Origin: Hyposmocoma kahamanoa
Taxonomy: Eukaryota > Arthropoda > Insecta > Lepidoptera > Cosmopterigidae
Reading direction: 5' to 3'
NCBI RefSeq assembly: GCF_003589595.1
Contig: NW_020654080.1
Location: forward strand, 4,417,065-4,481,064
DNA length: 64,000 bases
The notes under the pieces: generated by a model
Database searches by the model: none
What the model saw: only the letters and a program-made list of their open reading frames with translations
What the model was told of the DNA's origin: nothing
Translations under genes and position numbers: made by a program
Shown: piece by piece, positions 12,143 through 22,690 of the stretch
Layout of the letters: every line of letters starts with the position of its first letter
Position numbering within the stretch: position 1 is the first letter of the stretch

Positions 12143-13062
12143 AACGCGGTGGTGATTAGATGATAACTGCGCGCTAAAGCCCTGACAGCCCGGTTACTCA
12201 GTACGGGTGCGGGCGCAGGCGGCGGAGGCAAGCAACTACCCTCGTTTGCTTCGTTCTTATGAAAGTCGTAATATGACTGTGTGTGTAGTGACAATCCTAC
12301 ATATTATGTAAGATGGCACACTACATTAACCTCACGCCCCAATTTGTGAAATTTTGACTGCTGTTCCTTACATTATGATTTTGATTATTGACACCGTGAA
12401 TGCCTCTCATATTGCTTTACTGGTATTCCGTAGTCTTTAAAGCCATTCAATAAAGTGTCGATTTACAATACATAGAGGTGTAGGCGCCTGTATTCGCACA
12501 AGTCGTAACTTTTGTGCTTTTTGAATAAACGAATGAGTTTAGCTTTCAATTTGTATGCAATGGGAAAAGTTTTATATTTTATGAATGGTTTTTTACGAAT
12601 GCGAGATGGTTTTTTATGTATACCAGATGGTTTTTTATGTACGGTCTACAGGTGGTATGTGGCAATAATAATAATGTAATAATAATGCGTTTCTTTCCAA
12701 TAAAATAAAAACAATGTCAGTACAATCATGTTTTGCATATATTAATTAGCATACAAATGTCTATTTATTATGTGTTTGCAAATTGATTAGTATAATAATA
12801 AGAATTTCACAATTTGTAATCACACAAATTAAATAACGTCAAGTGTTATAAAAAGTATAAGTACGTTCATAATTTTATATAAGAATATGAATTTAGTATT
12901 TAATTCACGTTTTGTGTCAATTTTTCATAATTAGCCATTTGTACAATTGAACTGTTGTTTGAGAAAATAGAACAAAATCATTCTCCGCTATCCTTTAATA
13001 AATTTATAAATTAAAGGAGAACGGAGAATGATTTTATTGTTAACATAGATTCAAGTAATTTT
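12143..13062. other. No gene seen; one long hairpin
   Basis: AT-rich after a short GC-rich patch at 12170-12240. 12973-13036 is an imperfect hairpin with arms around AAAATCATTCTCCG of about 26 nt and a 9-nt loop. No ORF of note. Confidence 0.45.
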
Positions 13063-13300
13063 TAACCGACTTCAAAAAAAGGAGGAAGTTCTCAATTCGA
13101 GTGTATGTTTTTTTTATGTAAGTTACGCGATAACTCTTACGGCATTTGTGAAACGAATTTGATGATTCTTTTTTTTATGTTAGAAAGAGGGTACTTCAGC
13201 AGTGATCCCATTTAAATTTCAAGAAAATATTCCACCTCTAAGGGTGGCAAACATAGGGATGAATGACTTTTGAGGTCGGTTTTTTAGTACTCTTTACTGC
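13063..13300 (+). mobile_element. MITE-G copy 1 (AACCGACTTC family), short form
   Basis: Bounded by AACCGACTTCAAAAAA on the left and TTTTGAGGTCGGTTTTTTAG on the right, which are inverted. Inside are TTCTCAATTCGA, GATGATTCTTTTTTT and CCACCTCTAAGGGTGGC. The family recurs at 48022, 51151, 52008 and 58860, in a short form (about 240 bp) and a long form (about 430 bp). Confidence 0.8.
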
Positions 13301-13587
13301 GATTATGTTCCTTATTTTTTTTTCTCCCAAAGTGTATAAGTATTTAATGTTATTATTTATTTATTGCAATGAATGAGTTATGCGAGGTTGTTGGCATTTT
13401 ACAAATAACCCTGTATATCAAACATACATATATTTAAATATATATATGAAATTTATTAAATTCCAACTTCAATAGTCTGCAATACCGTTAACTCCCCGTG
13501 TAACCTGATTATTCGAACCGTATCATAAGGAAGCCGCATCATATGGAAAGCGCGTTATAAGCACGGCGCGCTGGCCCGTTTTTCCAA

Positions 13588-13918
13588 AGGCTCAATTTAT
13601 ATTGGGCCGAATGGAATGGAAGCGAGTTTTTGTAACGATATTGTACATAGTTTAATGAACTTTATGGTCAATGTGTTACGTACAAACTAGATATGAGCAA
13701 ATCACGTTACGGAATTCTCGCGCATTTACGAGAATTCCGCAGCTGCCGTCGGCGATGCCTGGCGCATCCGCAGGAATTGGCGCGAAGGCTGGCGCAGTGT
13801 GACGTCAAACGTCGACGTAATACTACGCGCGGTCGCTGGAAGTTTCGAGCTATCCAGCTCTTTCTTAAGCGAAACGCTTCATCCCATTCCATTCCGCAGC
13901 AATGTAAATTGAGTCAAA
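13588..13918. mobile_element. About 330-bp GC-rich MITE with inverted ends
   Basis: Left CTCAATTTATATTGGG followed by CGAATGGAATGG mirrors right CCATTCCATTCCGC followed by TGTAAATTGAG. AAAGGC lies next to both ends, offset by one to three bases, so the duplication length is unclear. The interior is unusually GC-rich for this window (about 13740-13860) and produces long chance ORFs on both strands, including a 143-codon one. I do not regard these as genes. Confidence 0.65.
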
Positions 13919-14465
13919 GGCAAAACAGGGGAGCTCGCGCCACCGGCGAGTTCGGGCGGCCTCGAGCCGACGCGTGTAGTGAAGTTATTTGGATGTGTAT
14001 CATGTTATGTGACATACGTCAGAGCCAAAAACATGCGACCACGAGCGAGTACGGGCGCGCTGCCGTAACGTATCGGCTTTCTGCAAATTTTCGATCGCGT
14101 CAGTCGCATGCCAACGACGACTGATCCTGGTTTAGAAACAATTAGCGTTAACGAATCGGCTTCATGCGACAAATATGTTTAAACACGATCACATCAAGGC
14201 GAATCCTCGTTAATAAGTTTGGTAACTCTCTTAAGAGACTCAAAATTCATACAAACGAACTTATTTGTTACTTGGTATATGGAAACCACGGTATAGGACA
14301 GTTGACTGTCTTATATAAACCATGAAACACGCTTGCCCCTCATATCTGAATAATTTAGGATACAAACTACAAGAATACACGTAATCTTATCACGCTATAA
14401 ACTCCAAATATATAGTTTTTTAAATTAATTTGCTTATCTATCACTTTGTAATCGTATGATTGTTT
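13919..14465. other. No gene seen
   Basis: GC-moderate to about 14120, then AT-rich. No domain in the frames present. Confidence 0.35.
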
Positions 14466-14605
14466 TTTTTTATGTAATACCAAATCACGTGACGAACGAG
14501 TCGTCTGATGGTAAGCTACACGCCTGTCCATAATAGTTGCAGTGCCACTCGGAGCATTAAATCGCAAAGATCTGAGGAGCACTGCCACTGCGCCCGTCAC
14601 CCTAA
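14466..14605 (-). repeat. SINE-A copy 3, minus strand, 3' half
   Basis: The inverse reads GTGACGGGCGCAGTGGCAGTG through GGCGTGTAGCTTACCATCAG to the A-rich tail. It is interrupted at TAA (14603-14605) by the Harbinger remnant. The remaining SINE half is not found on the far side. Confidence 0.75.
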
Positions 14606-15004
14606 GGGCGCATTCCCACTATGTCGTCACGTTTTATTATCGTTGGAAGACTGTCGTGTCTAGCCTATTCCCATATCACGACTATCTTTCGTGGACGATT
14701 TTTTATCGTTGAACGACGGTCGTGACTAGCTGTTCCCACTAGATCGTGACGACAATTTATCGTTTCACGACAGCCTCCTTGTCGTTTGCACGTTTTTTTG
14801 GAAGCCGGTAGGGTGTGTTCGCTCGAAATGGATGAACACGAAATTTTAATAATGTATTACTTTTTTAAAATGTGGAAGAGGAAGCAAACAAGTAAAAGAA
14901 AGTTTTGGGTACATCCAATGCTACTAAAAAGAATTCCATTAGGGTTATGTCATGCGGTATACGAAGTTGCTTTCTTTTCGGTATTGTCAAAAGCTGCTAC
15001 GACC
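14606..15004 (+). mobile_element. PIF/Harbinger transposon, 5' remnant
   Basis: Begins GGGCGCATTCCCAC right after TAA and matches MITE H1 over its first roughly 180 bp, including TGTTCCCACTAGATCGTGAC. It then enters transposase coding sequence at 14828. The matching right end is not visible, because sequence is lost or replaced after about 15000. Confidence 0.7.
14828..15000 (+). pseudogene. Harbinger (HARBI1-like) transposase N-terminal fragment
   Basis: From an ATG at 14828 the frame has a short acidic start, a basic stretch (WKRKQTSKRKFWVHPM), then LLKR. A WVHP..LKR block after a basic run is typical of insect HARBI1-like transposase N-termini, which normally continue for about 350 residues to a DDE nuclease. 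Here recognisable similarity is lost after about 55 codons, where the foldback at 15005 begins. There is no catalytic domain, so it is inactive. The assignment rests on this motif and on the matching element ends. Confidence 0.6.
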
Positions 15005-15098
15005 AGAGATGGGCAGTGGGTTAAAACCCAATCAACCCGCCCGTGTTTTCACCAGGATTTTACCCGAAGCGCCGAGTTTTAACCCATTTCTGCCTAAA
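15005..15098. mobile_element. Short foldback element, possibly hAT-derived
   Basis: Starts CAGAGATGGGCAGTGGG. GTGGGTTAAAAC near the left end is mirrored by GAGTTTTAACCC near the right end. The CAGAGATGGGCA start resembles many hAT ends, but no duplication is clear. It abuts the Harbinger remnant. Confidence 0.4.
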
Positions 15099-15724
15099 AT
15101 CGTGAGCCGAAACGAAGAGTGCAGAATTTGGTATTAATTCCAACACTAACAGCATAATATACAATAACTTGTAACAAATTTCTTTATTTTTATTACACGA
15201 AGAAGGGGCACGCTTATTTAAAAATTAATAAGCGTGCTTAAAAATTATTAAACAGTTTTTTCCGTCTCTAGTCTTAGTGTTCTGATAGACTGTAGAATCC
15301 ATATCTAAAAGTATCAATAGCACAGGTTTGCAATCCAGGTTTGTACTTATTAGGCCATTAGAAAGATTATTTCAATGGACTTCCAAAAATTGAGGATATA
15401 ACGGAACCGTTTGGATTAGATAGATTTGGGTTTGGATTTGCCCTTGTCTCTTCATAATGTTTCAAGTTAACAAAACGATAGCGCGTTTTAAAAATGTTCA
15501 ATGCCATCTAGCGGGAAATTTATGTACTACAATTAGATCTTTAAGGGATTTACCATACCTCCTACCTTTTTAGTGTTGTGAGGGATCAATTATGTTATGA
15601 ATTACGAGCTAAATAATAAGACTCTCATAACATGGGTTAAGCTATCAAGGTATTCTTTGGACTGCACACCGTACGAACGTATCCGTCTCAAGCACGGATA
15701 CGTTCGTACGGTTGCAGGTACGAA
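15099..15724. other. No gene seen; includes a strong hairpin
   Basis: AT-rich apart from the hairpin at 15669-15711. Confidence 0.4.
15669..15711. repeat. Perfect 18-bp-arm hairpin
   Basis: CCGTACGAACGTATCCGT, a 7-nt loop CTCAAGC, then the exact inverse. It lies 14 bp before the head of a SINE-B. Confidence 0.9.
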
Positions 15725-15926
15725 TTGCAGTTGCAAAGCCACATCCCAGGTTCGATTCCCGGGCCGGGAGAAATATTTGTATGACCTACATTTATTTCTC
15801 TCGTGAGTTTGGGTGTAATTTGTGGTTGTCTATGTGTGTGTCCATGGCACCCGCGACACATGGTTTCCCTAGTGCGGGGCTATGTTGAGTGTGTGCGTTA
15901 TTATTATTATTATTATTATTATTATT
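15725..15926 (+). repeat. SINE-B copy 2
   Basis: B box GGTTCGATTCCCGG, then GCCGGGAGAAATATTTGTAT, and a (TTA)9-type tail at 15899-15926. The A-box half of the head is poorly preserved. Confidence 0.85.
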
Positions 15927-15939
15927 GCACGCTGAAACG

Positions 15940-16155
15940 CTGATAGTCTCAAGAGCGTGATTGTTACGGGCAGGATTGATGGCAAACGACCTAGAGGTCG
16001 AAGTTCGAAACGACCAGGCTGAAGGTCTGGCAGTACAAGTGAGCGTCGCATTCCACCTAGCCAAAGACAGAGTGCAGTGGAGAAGATTAATTGACGGTGT
16101 ACTTGATCAAAATCACGATCCTCGGCAGTGAGGGACCGACAGAGGAGGAGGAGGA
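15940..16155 (+). mobile_element. RTE-type LINE ORF C-terminal fragment
   Basis: The frame after the SINE-B tail reads as the end of an RTE pol: a basic GRRPRGRSSKRW block, then AKDRVQWRRLIDG, then DQNHDPRQ and a stop, followed by purine-rich GACAGAGGAGGAGGAGG. This order (basic linker, RDRxxWR, DHDPQQ) is characteristic. Only about 65 codons remain. Confidence 0.65.
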
Positions 16156-16194
16156 ATGGGGGTTAGTTCGGTCATCAATACCGGGATACACGTT

Positions 16195-16330
16195 TCGGTA
16201 GTCTGGGCCTGTGAGTGTACTCCCGTTCTCCGCCCAACATCTGTCAAACACGCATGATGCCAATGACGCTTCATTGTCTTTTGATTTAAAGTATTACTTA
16301 TTTGACAGTAATTGCTTCGGACCCCCAGAT
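16195..16330. mobile_element. MITE-K fragment
   Basis: Contains ACTCCCGTTCTCCGCCCAACA and ATGATGCCAATGACGCTTCAT, shared with 21040-21100, 24768-24965 and 32214-32256. It ends near CTTCGGACCCCCAG. Confidence 0.5.
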
Positions 16331-16678
16331 TTCAGTATTTATTTATTAGTAAACATGTAACTTCATTTAAACATTTCAATACAATGAATAACGACATCTC
16401 TAGCCGGGACTGGTAGCTGTAAAGGTAAAGCTGTAAAGGCAAAAAAACGCGGGTACTTCGAAAGAATAAGACCCCTTGGAATTTGCTCTGTATATTTTAA
16501 TTTATTTAAATAGTTTAAGTATACTTACAGTTATAATTTTACATAAATGTGTTAGTATATATGCCAGTGAGTGTTGGCTATAACAAATTTTCAATTGCAC
16601 CTTCCTCCATATCACCACAATCACAACCTCTCAGAACCACCACTTTGTATCACATCACTTGGGTCCTGGAAAACTTGA

Positions 16679-17388
16679 TTGCTGGCCATGGATGCTGTTG
16701 AAGTTAGTGATACACTTCAAGACCTCACTTCATTTTTTCACTCCCGCATGGAGGACTTTGAAAAGGTTCTTCAGCAGCACACTATTTCATCGGTCCCTGC
16801 TGCCCAGCTGCAAACGGTTAAGTTAACGGGTAAGCCTTATCTGCAGACTATTAGCAGTTCAAAACATTTATAGTAAATGCGGTCAAAACATTGAAAATGC
16901 AGCTGGATCTTCTCTACACAGATATGGATCGTCTGGAGACACATTCTAGGCGTAAGGTTTTGTTGCTTCATGGTTTGCCAGAGGACAATAAGGAGAACGT
17001 TGCTACTAGGGTGCTTGAGGTGCTAGGCGGTAGATTGAAGTTAATGCAAATTCGACCAGAGTGCATAGAGACCTGTCACCGACTAGGGACCGCTAAAAAA
17101 GACCGTAACGGCCCTGTGCTAGTCCGTTTTGCGACTTATAAAAGTACATCTGTCGTATGTAAGGCCAAAACAGCGTTAAAGGGCACGAGAATTTCCATGT
17201 CGGAGTTTCTGACAAAGTCAAGACAGAACATATTTGCTATGGCCCGTAAGCATTTCGGCATTAAAAACTGTTGGTCGTCTGATGGTACCATAGTCGTGAT
17301 ATTGCCGGACAAAAGCAGAAGAAAACTCACGGAGTTTGGTGAATTACAAAAGCTCCAGGCCAGTTTTCCATCCACGGCAGGCAGCTAA
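16679..17388 (+). pseudogene. Non-LTR retrotransposon ORF1 (coiled coil plus RRM-like), frameshifted
   Basis: Two frames, 16679-16873 and 16891-17388, make one ORF1 interrupted by a stop near 16873. The second begins with an alpha-helical stretch, then LETHSRRKVLLLHGLPE, PECIETCHRLG, GPVLVRFATYK, and ISMSEFLTKSRQNIFAMAR. This matches the RRM-like fold and C-terminal domain of L1-type ORF1p seen in several insect LINE clades. The role is RNA binding and RNP formation. It is upstream of the endonuclease ORF at 18028, in the same direction. I infer one element; the broken first half means it is not functional. Confidence 0.7.
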
Positions 17389-18027
17389 GTTATCAACCAA
17401 TATAATTATCGTGTTTATTGTGAGGTACTTCCACGTCCGTATTTATAACATTAACTTGTATTTAGGTACCTCCGTTTTATGCTACTTTCCTTCCTCTAAA
17501 ATAATAAGGTATTTCATTATTTGAAAATTAAAATTATACCCCATAAACATAATGCTCATTTGCTTAATGTCAGCTCAAACTGTCAATATGATTTTTCGTT
17601 CTAAAATTTTTTGCTTCATAATTGTTTTTTTTTTAAATTGTTTTAGAAACTTTGGATTAGAGTACTTCATTCAGTAGAAATATCAATGTGACGTTTCCTT
17701 CTAAAATTTAAACTGATAATGAAATTTTTTTTTTCTCCGTAACTATGTAGGTATTCAAATAATCCAGTCGAAATATTAAGGATATTTAAACATAAAGTCC
17801 AGTTATGAATTGTAACTTTATGGCTATGATGATTTTGTTAGTAAATAAATTTATTTGCCTTTACTGTTATTGTGTTGCCAACTCTCGCTGGTGATCTAAT
17901 TTTTTTTTTATTTTATTTCAATTTTTTTTATTGTTCTTAATTTTGCTTATCTATCTTATTTGTAGTATTTGGTGTATACATATATTGATTTATTACTTAT
18001 AATTTACATATTTATTAATTTATATTT
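17389..18027 (+). other. Very AT-rich spacer between ORF1 and the endonuclease ORF
   Basis: About 640 bp with T-runs and stops in all frames. It is longer than usual for an inter-ORF gap. It may be a decayed part of ORF1/ORF2 or a separate insertion. No repeat boundary is visible. Confidence 0.45.
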
Positions 18028-18957
18028 ATGTCTATAAACTCTAGTTATATTACCGATAGCTCATCTGATGAATTTGAAAGTGCTTGTAGTGATTTTTCTA
18101 TTTCTTCTGACTCCGATGGGCCTTCACTAGATGTTAAGCTGCGATCAATGTTTCATGGAAAATCCAATTTCTTGAACCTAGTGCATATTAACGCGCAAAG
18201 TGTCCCTGCACACATCTCCGAATTAAATACGTCATTCAACAACGGCATAGTTGATGTAATCTTAATTTCAGAATCTTGGCTTAAACCTTCTCTTCCATCC
18301 CCCCTTTTTTCACTCAATGGATATAAATTATATCGTAACGATAGAGTTGGGATTGGTGGTGATGGTGTATGTATTTACATCAAGAACCACATCTCATGCT
18401 CCATTGTCAGCCAGTCTCCTAACACTTACACTGGGTCTTTAGAGTATCTGTTTCTGGACGTCAACTTACACCACACCAATATCTTAGTAGGTGTTACTTA
18501 TAGCCCTAGTATTAATGTAAATTATTTTGACTTATTTGAGACAACCCTTGAATCCTTGAGTGCCTCTTACGACCATGTAATATTGATGGGTGATCTTAAT
18601 ACTTGTTTATTAAAGAATAACTTCCGTTCCTCACGTCTTAACTCCCTTGTATCTGCAGTGTACTTTGTATTGCTCCCACTCACTGCCACCCATCATTCTC
18701 CCAATTGTCAACCATCACTCTTAGATGTCCAGATAGTTTCGAAACCAGAGTCAGTGCTCTTGCATGGACAAACCACTGCCCCATTCTCGTATCATGACCT
18801 CATATGTTTATCTTACCAAGTACGCACTCCCAAACCCAGAATTAAAGTCATTTTTCAGCGCAGCTTTGGTAGCGTTTGTGTTGATCGCTTGAGAGAGAAT
18901 TTTTCTAATATTGACTGGTCTGCACCGATTGCTGCACTTCGCGGAAGTCCATGTTAA
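18028..18957 (+). pseudogene. CR1-like LINE ORF2, APE endonuclease domain only
   Basis: A 309-codon open frame. APE-type endonuclease motifs appear in order: LNLVHINAQSV (Asn), VILISESWL (catalytic Glu), GVTYSPS, VILMGDLNT (GDxN), LLDVQIV (LD), and SYHDLICLSY with the catalytic His. It would nick target DNA to prime reverse transcription. The last position of SDH is Tyr-His rather than Asp-His. The frame stops soon after the endonuclease, at the edge of the foldback region near 18950, so the reverse transcriptase is absent. A matching type of RT is at 32792-34495 on the other strand, but the two do not overlap, so shared family is only inferred. Confidence 0.8.
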
Positions 18958-19036
18958 TAAAAATGGAAGTAAATTAATTTGCTACTCCGTGAACCCAGCG
19001 AAGGTTAAATCGTGCAAAACAGCTGCGCTTGTGTTG

Positions 19037-19264
19037 AATATTTTTCATGCAGTTAATTATCCCACCCCCCTCCGCATGAAATTTATAAAATATATAACAC
19101 AAGCTCAACTACAGCACAATACACCATCAAAAACATAGCCGACACGTGTTTAGCCTCTCCACGAGGCATCGTCCGGGGCTGTTGACTACTCGACGCTCGG
19201 CTTCGGCCGGAGTATTATTTATGCGGAGGGAGGGTGGCATAATTAACTGCATGAAAAAATATTT
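19037..19264. mobile_element. About 228-bp foldback element at the LINE 3' break
   Basis: Left arm AATATTTTTCATGCAGTTAA through CTCCGCAT (19037-19078) is the inverse of right arm 19220-19264. The centre contains GACACGTGTTTAGCCTCTCC and CTCGGCTTCGGCCGG. Its position just after the truncated endonuclease ORF suggests it took part in breaking that LINE. Confidence 0.65.
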
Positions 19265-19265
19265 T

Positions 19266-19560
19266 AGTAGCTATAGAAGTCCTTGTGAAAAAGATCATCC
19301 AGGGTAGTACTGCCACCTTCCCTATTTCTGCCGCCAAGTAGTAACGTCAGCATCCGGTTTTGAAGGGTAAGGGTACTTATGAAAATACAGGCACATGGGA
19401 CTTGTCAACTTATGTCTCAGGGTGATGGGCGCAGTGGCAGTGCCGATCAGATCTTTGCAATTTAAAGTGGCACTGTTACTGTTATGGACAGACGTGTAGC
19501 TTACAATCAGGCGCACGATTTGGTCGTCCCGTCACTTGATGTTATTAAAAAAAAAGAAAA
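19266..19560 (+). repeat. SINE-A copy 4, near full length
   Basis: From GTCCTTGTGAAAAAG through GTCAACTTATGTCTCAGG to a TATTAAAAAAAAA tail. It is immediately downstream of the foldback element. Confidence 0.85.
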
Positions 19561-20162
19561 ATATCCCTGGGCGAACTCGTTTACTAAGAGCTCTATTCCA
19601 ATATCTGATTATCACACTTGAACATCTCAAATGTCTTTATTTTAGACATTAATCGCGTATGAATGGCTTCAGTCAATGAAGATATTGCAAATCATATGAC
19701 CAAATTAAGTGACCTATGTTTGACTTTCGATAACGCATATCGTCTAGCGTAGTATTTTATTGTACCTATTGTATATCCAATGACATAATTTATTGGCACA
19801 AAATAGTAGCTATCTTTATATTTGTCATAGTGATACAAAGTTGCCTTATAAATTGTTGCATTGGTTTTAATATTAAACTCATTAATTTTAAGTGGATAAG
19901 ATATACCCATACTTATTGATAAGAAACTTTTCGATTGACTACAACTGTTTATGAGAAGTTTTGTGTTTATTTATGTAAATTACACAGATAATGTATACAT
20001 ACAGAGTCAAAAACACATTAAGATTTGCGCTTGAAGACTTAAATTCAACATTTGTGACTCTTGCAATAAAACTGCAACACTGGCGAGCTTGCCGTGTCAG
20101 TCTTGACTGTCACCTCTGCAAGCGTAAAATTTTGTCTGTACCGTATTATCGAAAAAAAAAAA
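19561..20162. other. No gene seen
   Basis: AT-rich. The 72-codon minus-strand frame at 19692-19910 has no domain. Confidence 0.4.
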
Positions 20163-20452
20163 TTGGTAGTAGTAGAGCTCCGTGTGAAAGAATTCCTCCA
20201 GGTTAGTACTGCCACCTTACTTCTGCCGCCAAGCAGTAATTTTTGAAGGGTAAGGGTGCTGGTGAAATTACAGGTACATAGGACTTGTCAACTTATGTCT
20301 CAGGGTGACGGGCACGGTGGCAGTACCCCTCAAACCTTTGTTGCAATTTAAAGCTCTGAGTGGCACTGCTACTGCTATAGACCGGCGTGTGGCTTACCAC
20401 AAGGCAACCGACTTGTTCGCCCCGTCACATTGGTATCATAAAAAAAAATAAT
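20163..20452 (+). repeat. SINE-A copy 5, full length
   Basis: AGTAGAGCTCCGTGTGAAAG start to TGGTATCATAAAAAAAA tail. Confidence 0.85.
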
Positions 20453-21039
20453 ATGTATTCTATAAGATCCCTCATTTTATACTTTGAAATCGATATTGTT
20501 TATTAATTTTTGTATTTTTCCAAAGCACGATTTGCAACATCGTTTACATAATATGGATTTATATTTGTCGAGTGTTATGATTGGTCAATTTAAATTGCAA
20601 CTTAAACGCGAAAAACCTATAGTTTTGTTGCAAACTATCTCAAATGATTATAGGAAAAACCGACTCTGCCATCAGTTTCACAAAAGCGACTCATGCATAA
20701 GCAATGTTAGTCGGAATCCCTACTCGTAAATAATAAGCGTAAACGGAGAATTTTTTGCTATTGCAATAATCGCTATGGTACACTATTAGTTGTATCGTTG
20801 CAATTCCTATTTTACAGCTAGTGGCGCCGTCACATTCGCATCGTTCAGATAAGCGGCCGTCCTTGACTGAGTTGTGTTATCGTCCAACTACGTGCCGGTA
20901 GAGTGTCGGTGATAGCGGATTTCTTCCTCTTCAATAGCAAAGTTTAGCTGCCATAAACATCTTGTTCAAAATTGAAGAAGAACCTACAACTTCCCAGACG
21001 ACACTGACGCTGTACTTGCGTAGTCACGGTACTGGGGGT
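20453..21039. other. No gene seen
   Basis: An 81-codon plus-strand frame (20484-20729) shows no domain. 20810-20990 is mixed sequence without a recognisable repeat. Confidence 0.4.
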
Positions 21040-21100
21040 CTACTCCAGTTCTCTATGCCAATGAAGCTTCATGCTTGACATTGTCTTTTAATTAATAGCA
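21040..21100. mobile_element. MITE-K fragment cut by SINE-A
   Basis: GGGGGTCTACTCCAGTTCTC then GCCAATGAAGCTTCATGC, continuing into a SINE-A head at about 21096. Confidence 0.55.
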
Positions 21101-21325
21101 GTAGACCTCATTGTGAAAGAGTTCGTCCAGAGACGTACTACCGCCTCACCTATTTCTGCCGCTAAGCAGTAATGTCAGCATTACTGTGTCTCTGTTTTGA
21201 AGGGTAAGGGTTCTGGTGAAATGACAGGGACATGAGACTTGTCAACTTATGTCGCAGGATGACAGACGTAGTGGCAACCAGGCGCACTACTTGTTCGTCC
21301 CGTCACTAGATATTATAAAAAAAAG
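21096..21325 (+). repeat. SINE-A copy 6, internally deleted
   Basis: AGTAGACCTCATTGTGAAAG to TAGATATTATAAAAAAAAG. The block between GTAGTGGCA and CCAGGCGCAC is missing, so the copy is about 75 bp short. Confidence 0.8.
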
Positions 21326-21404
21326 CCATTGGTGCCACCAAACCAATGAGATCGCAAGTCTGATACGGGACCTGACCACCTGATACGGGAATGTAATATA
21401 AGAA

Positions 21405-21652
21405 GCTTTAAAGCTCCTTGTGAAAGAGTTCGTCCAGGGAAGTACTGCCTATTCCTGTCGCCAAGCAGTAATGTGAGCATTACTGCATTTCGGTTTGGAA
21501 GGGTCAGGATGCTGGTGAAATTATAGGCACAGTCTTGTCAACTTGTATCTCAGGGTGACGGGTGCAGTAACAGCGCCCCTGCCGATCTTTGCGATTATGG
21601 ACAGGCGTGTCGCTTACCCCCAGGTGTACAACTTGGTCGGGTATAATACTAG
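21405..21652 (+). repeat. SINE-A copy 7
   Basis: AAAGCTCCTTGTGAAAGAG to CAACTTGGTCGGGTATAAT. It has lost the A-tail. Four SINE-A copies lie in the same direction between 19.2 and 21.7 kb. Confidence 0.8.
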
Positions 21653-22365
21653 ACATCAGCTAGACATTTTCCGGTTCCTCTGTCCGCGTAGGTTTTTAGG
21701 AACTGGAGAGACACATTAGCGTCGGGAACTGAGCGTGCCTACAGCTCTGCCACCAAAGAGGAGATTTGTTAGGGGACTTTAGAGTCAACGGCTCAGCGGT
21801 GACAACTGTTACTTGTGCAATGCACTTAGGGAAGCGAGCGTACCTACAGCTCCGATACCTATCTGGAAAATTGGGAGAGTGCTGTTCGTGTACCAGTGTG
21901 ATTCACCCGATGCACTAGCCTCTTGAACAAGATGAAGTGGTATATGACAACTCTGACTGATCCGGGGTCAGGATCTGAAATTGGAAGGTCCCTGTGTGTG
22001 TCACTTCTCGTACATCCTGAGGGTCGGTAGGGTGGATCACTATAATCAAAACTTATGTAAAAAAGAACGGGGCCTGTTACGGTATAAAAGACATTTAAAA
22101 AAAAGGTGTTAGCATTGCAACGATAGTGAGCACTGTGTAAAAGTCCTGAGAAGAACTGTATCTCTCAAGGTTCGGCCGGAATAACTACTATGTTTGATAG
22201 TGCCTCGGGAAGGTTTTTCCGAAACAACTGCATTTATTGAGTGAATGCATGATATAATCTTTACTGTCAATTATTATGGCATTTACAAAATGGCGGCGTT
22301 AAATACATTTTTAGCTCCTAACATTGTGTTACATATTCTTTTTTAAGGCTCTCAACTTGGGTAAA
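21653..22365. other. No gene seen
   Basis: 21660-22040 has LINE-UTR-like mixed composition but no ORF or partner elsewhere in the window. It is AT-rich after that. Confidence 0.35.
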
Positions 22366-22690
22366 GAGGCCATCATGGCCTACCGCCTCTCAAGCCGAGG
22401 CCGTGGGTTCCAGTCCGGGATCGCACCTCTGAGTTTTTGTGGGATTTATGTGTAAAATTTAATTTGAAATTAACTCATGGCGTTACGGTGAAGGAAAACA
22501 TTGTGTTCACGTTGAAGAAGGTTGAACTCGCGGAAAACGCGTGAAGTCCAAATCGCATTGGACCAGCGCGACGGACTATGGCCTAAACCCTCGCCTGAGC
22601 ACCTGAAAGGAGAAACGTGCTCAGCCGTAGGACGTATAAATGGGTTGATGTTGAAGTTAGGATCTCGTCATGTCTGTCTATACGTCACAT
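22366..22690 (+). repeat. SINE-E copy 1 (tRNA-derived head)
   Basis: The head AGAGGCCATCATGGCC...GGGTTCCAGTCC resembles tRNA A and B boxes. The body includes GGTGAAGGAAAACATTGTG, ACGGACTATGGCCTAAACCC and GTGCTCAGCCGTAGG, then ATGGGTTGATG. This matches a widespread lepidopteran SINE whose tail resembles RTE 3' ends. The short ORF 22522-22725 inside it is spurious. Confidence 0.75.

Noticed and set aside
13693..14124. 143-codon plus-strand ORF in GC-rich DNA
   Set aside because: Starts inside the GC-rich MITE; arginine-rich chance composition; no domain or splice context.
15669..15711. Hairpin considered as a pre-miRNA
   Set aside because: Arms are perfect and only 18 bp, too short for a typical precursor, and there is no flanking stem extension.
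15899..15926. TTA microsatellite as an independent repeat
   Set aside because: It is the 3' tail of SINE-B, as in the other copies.
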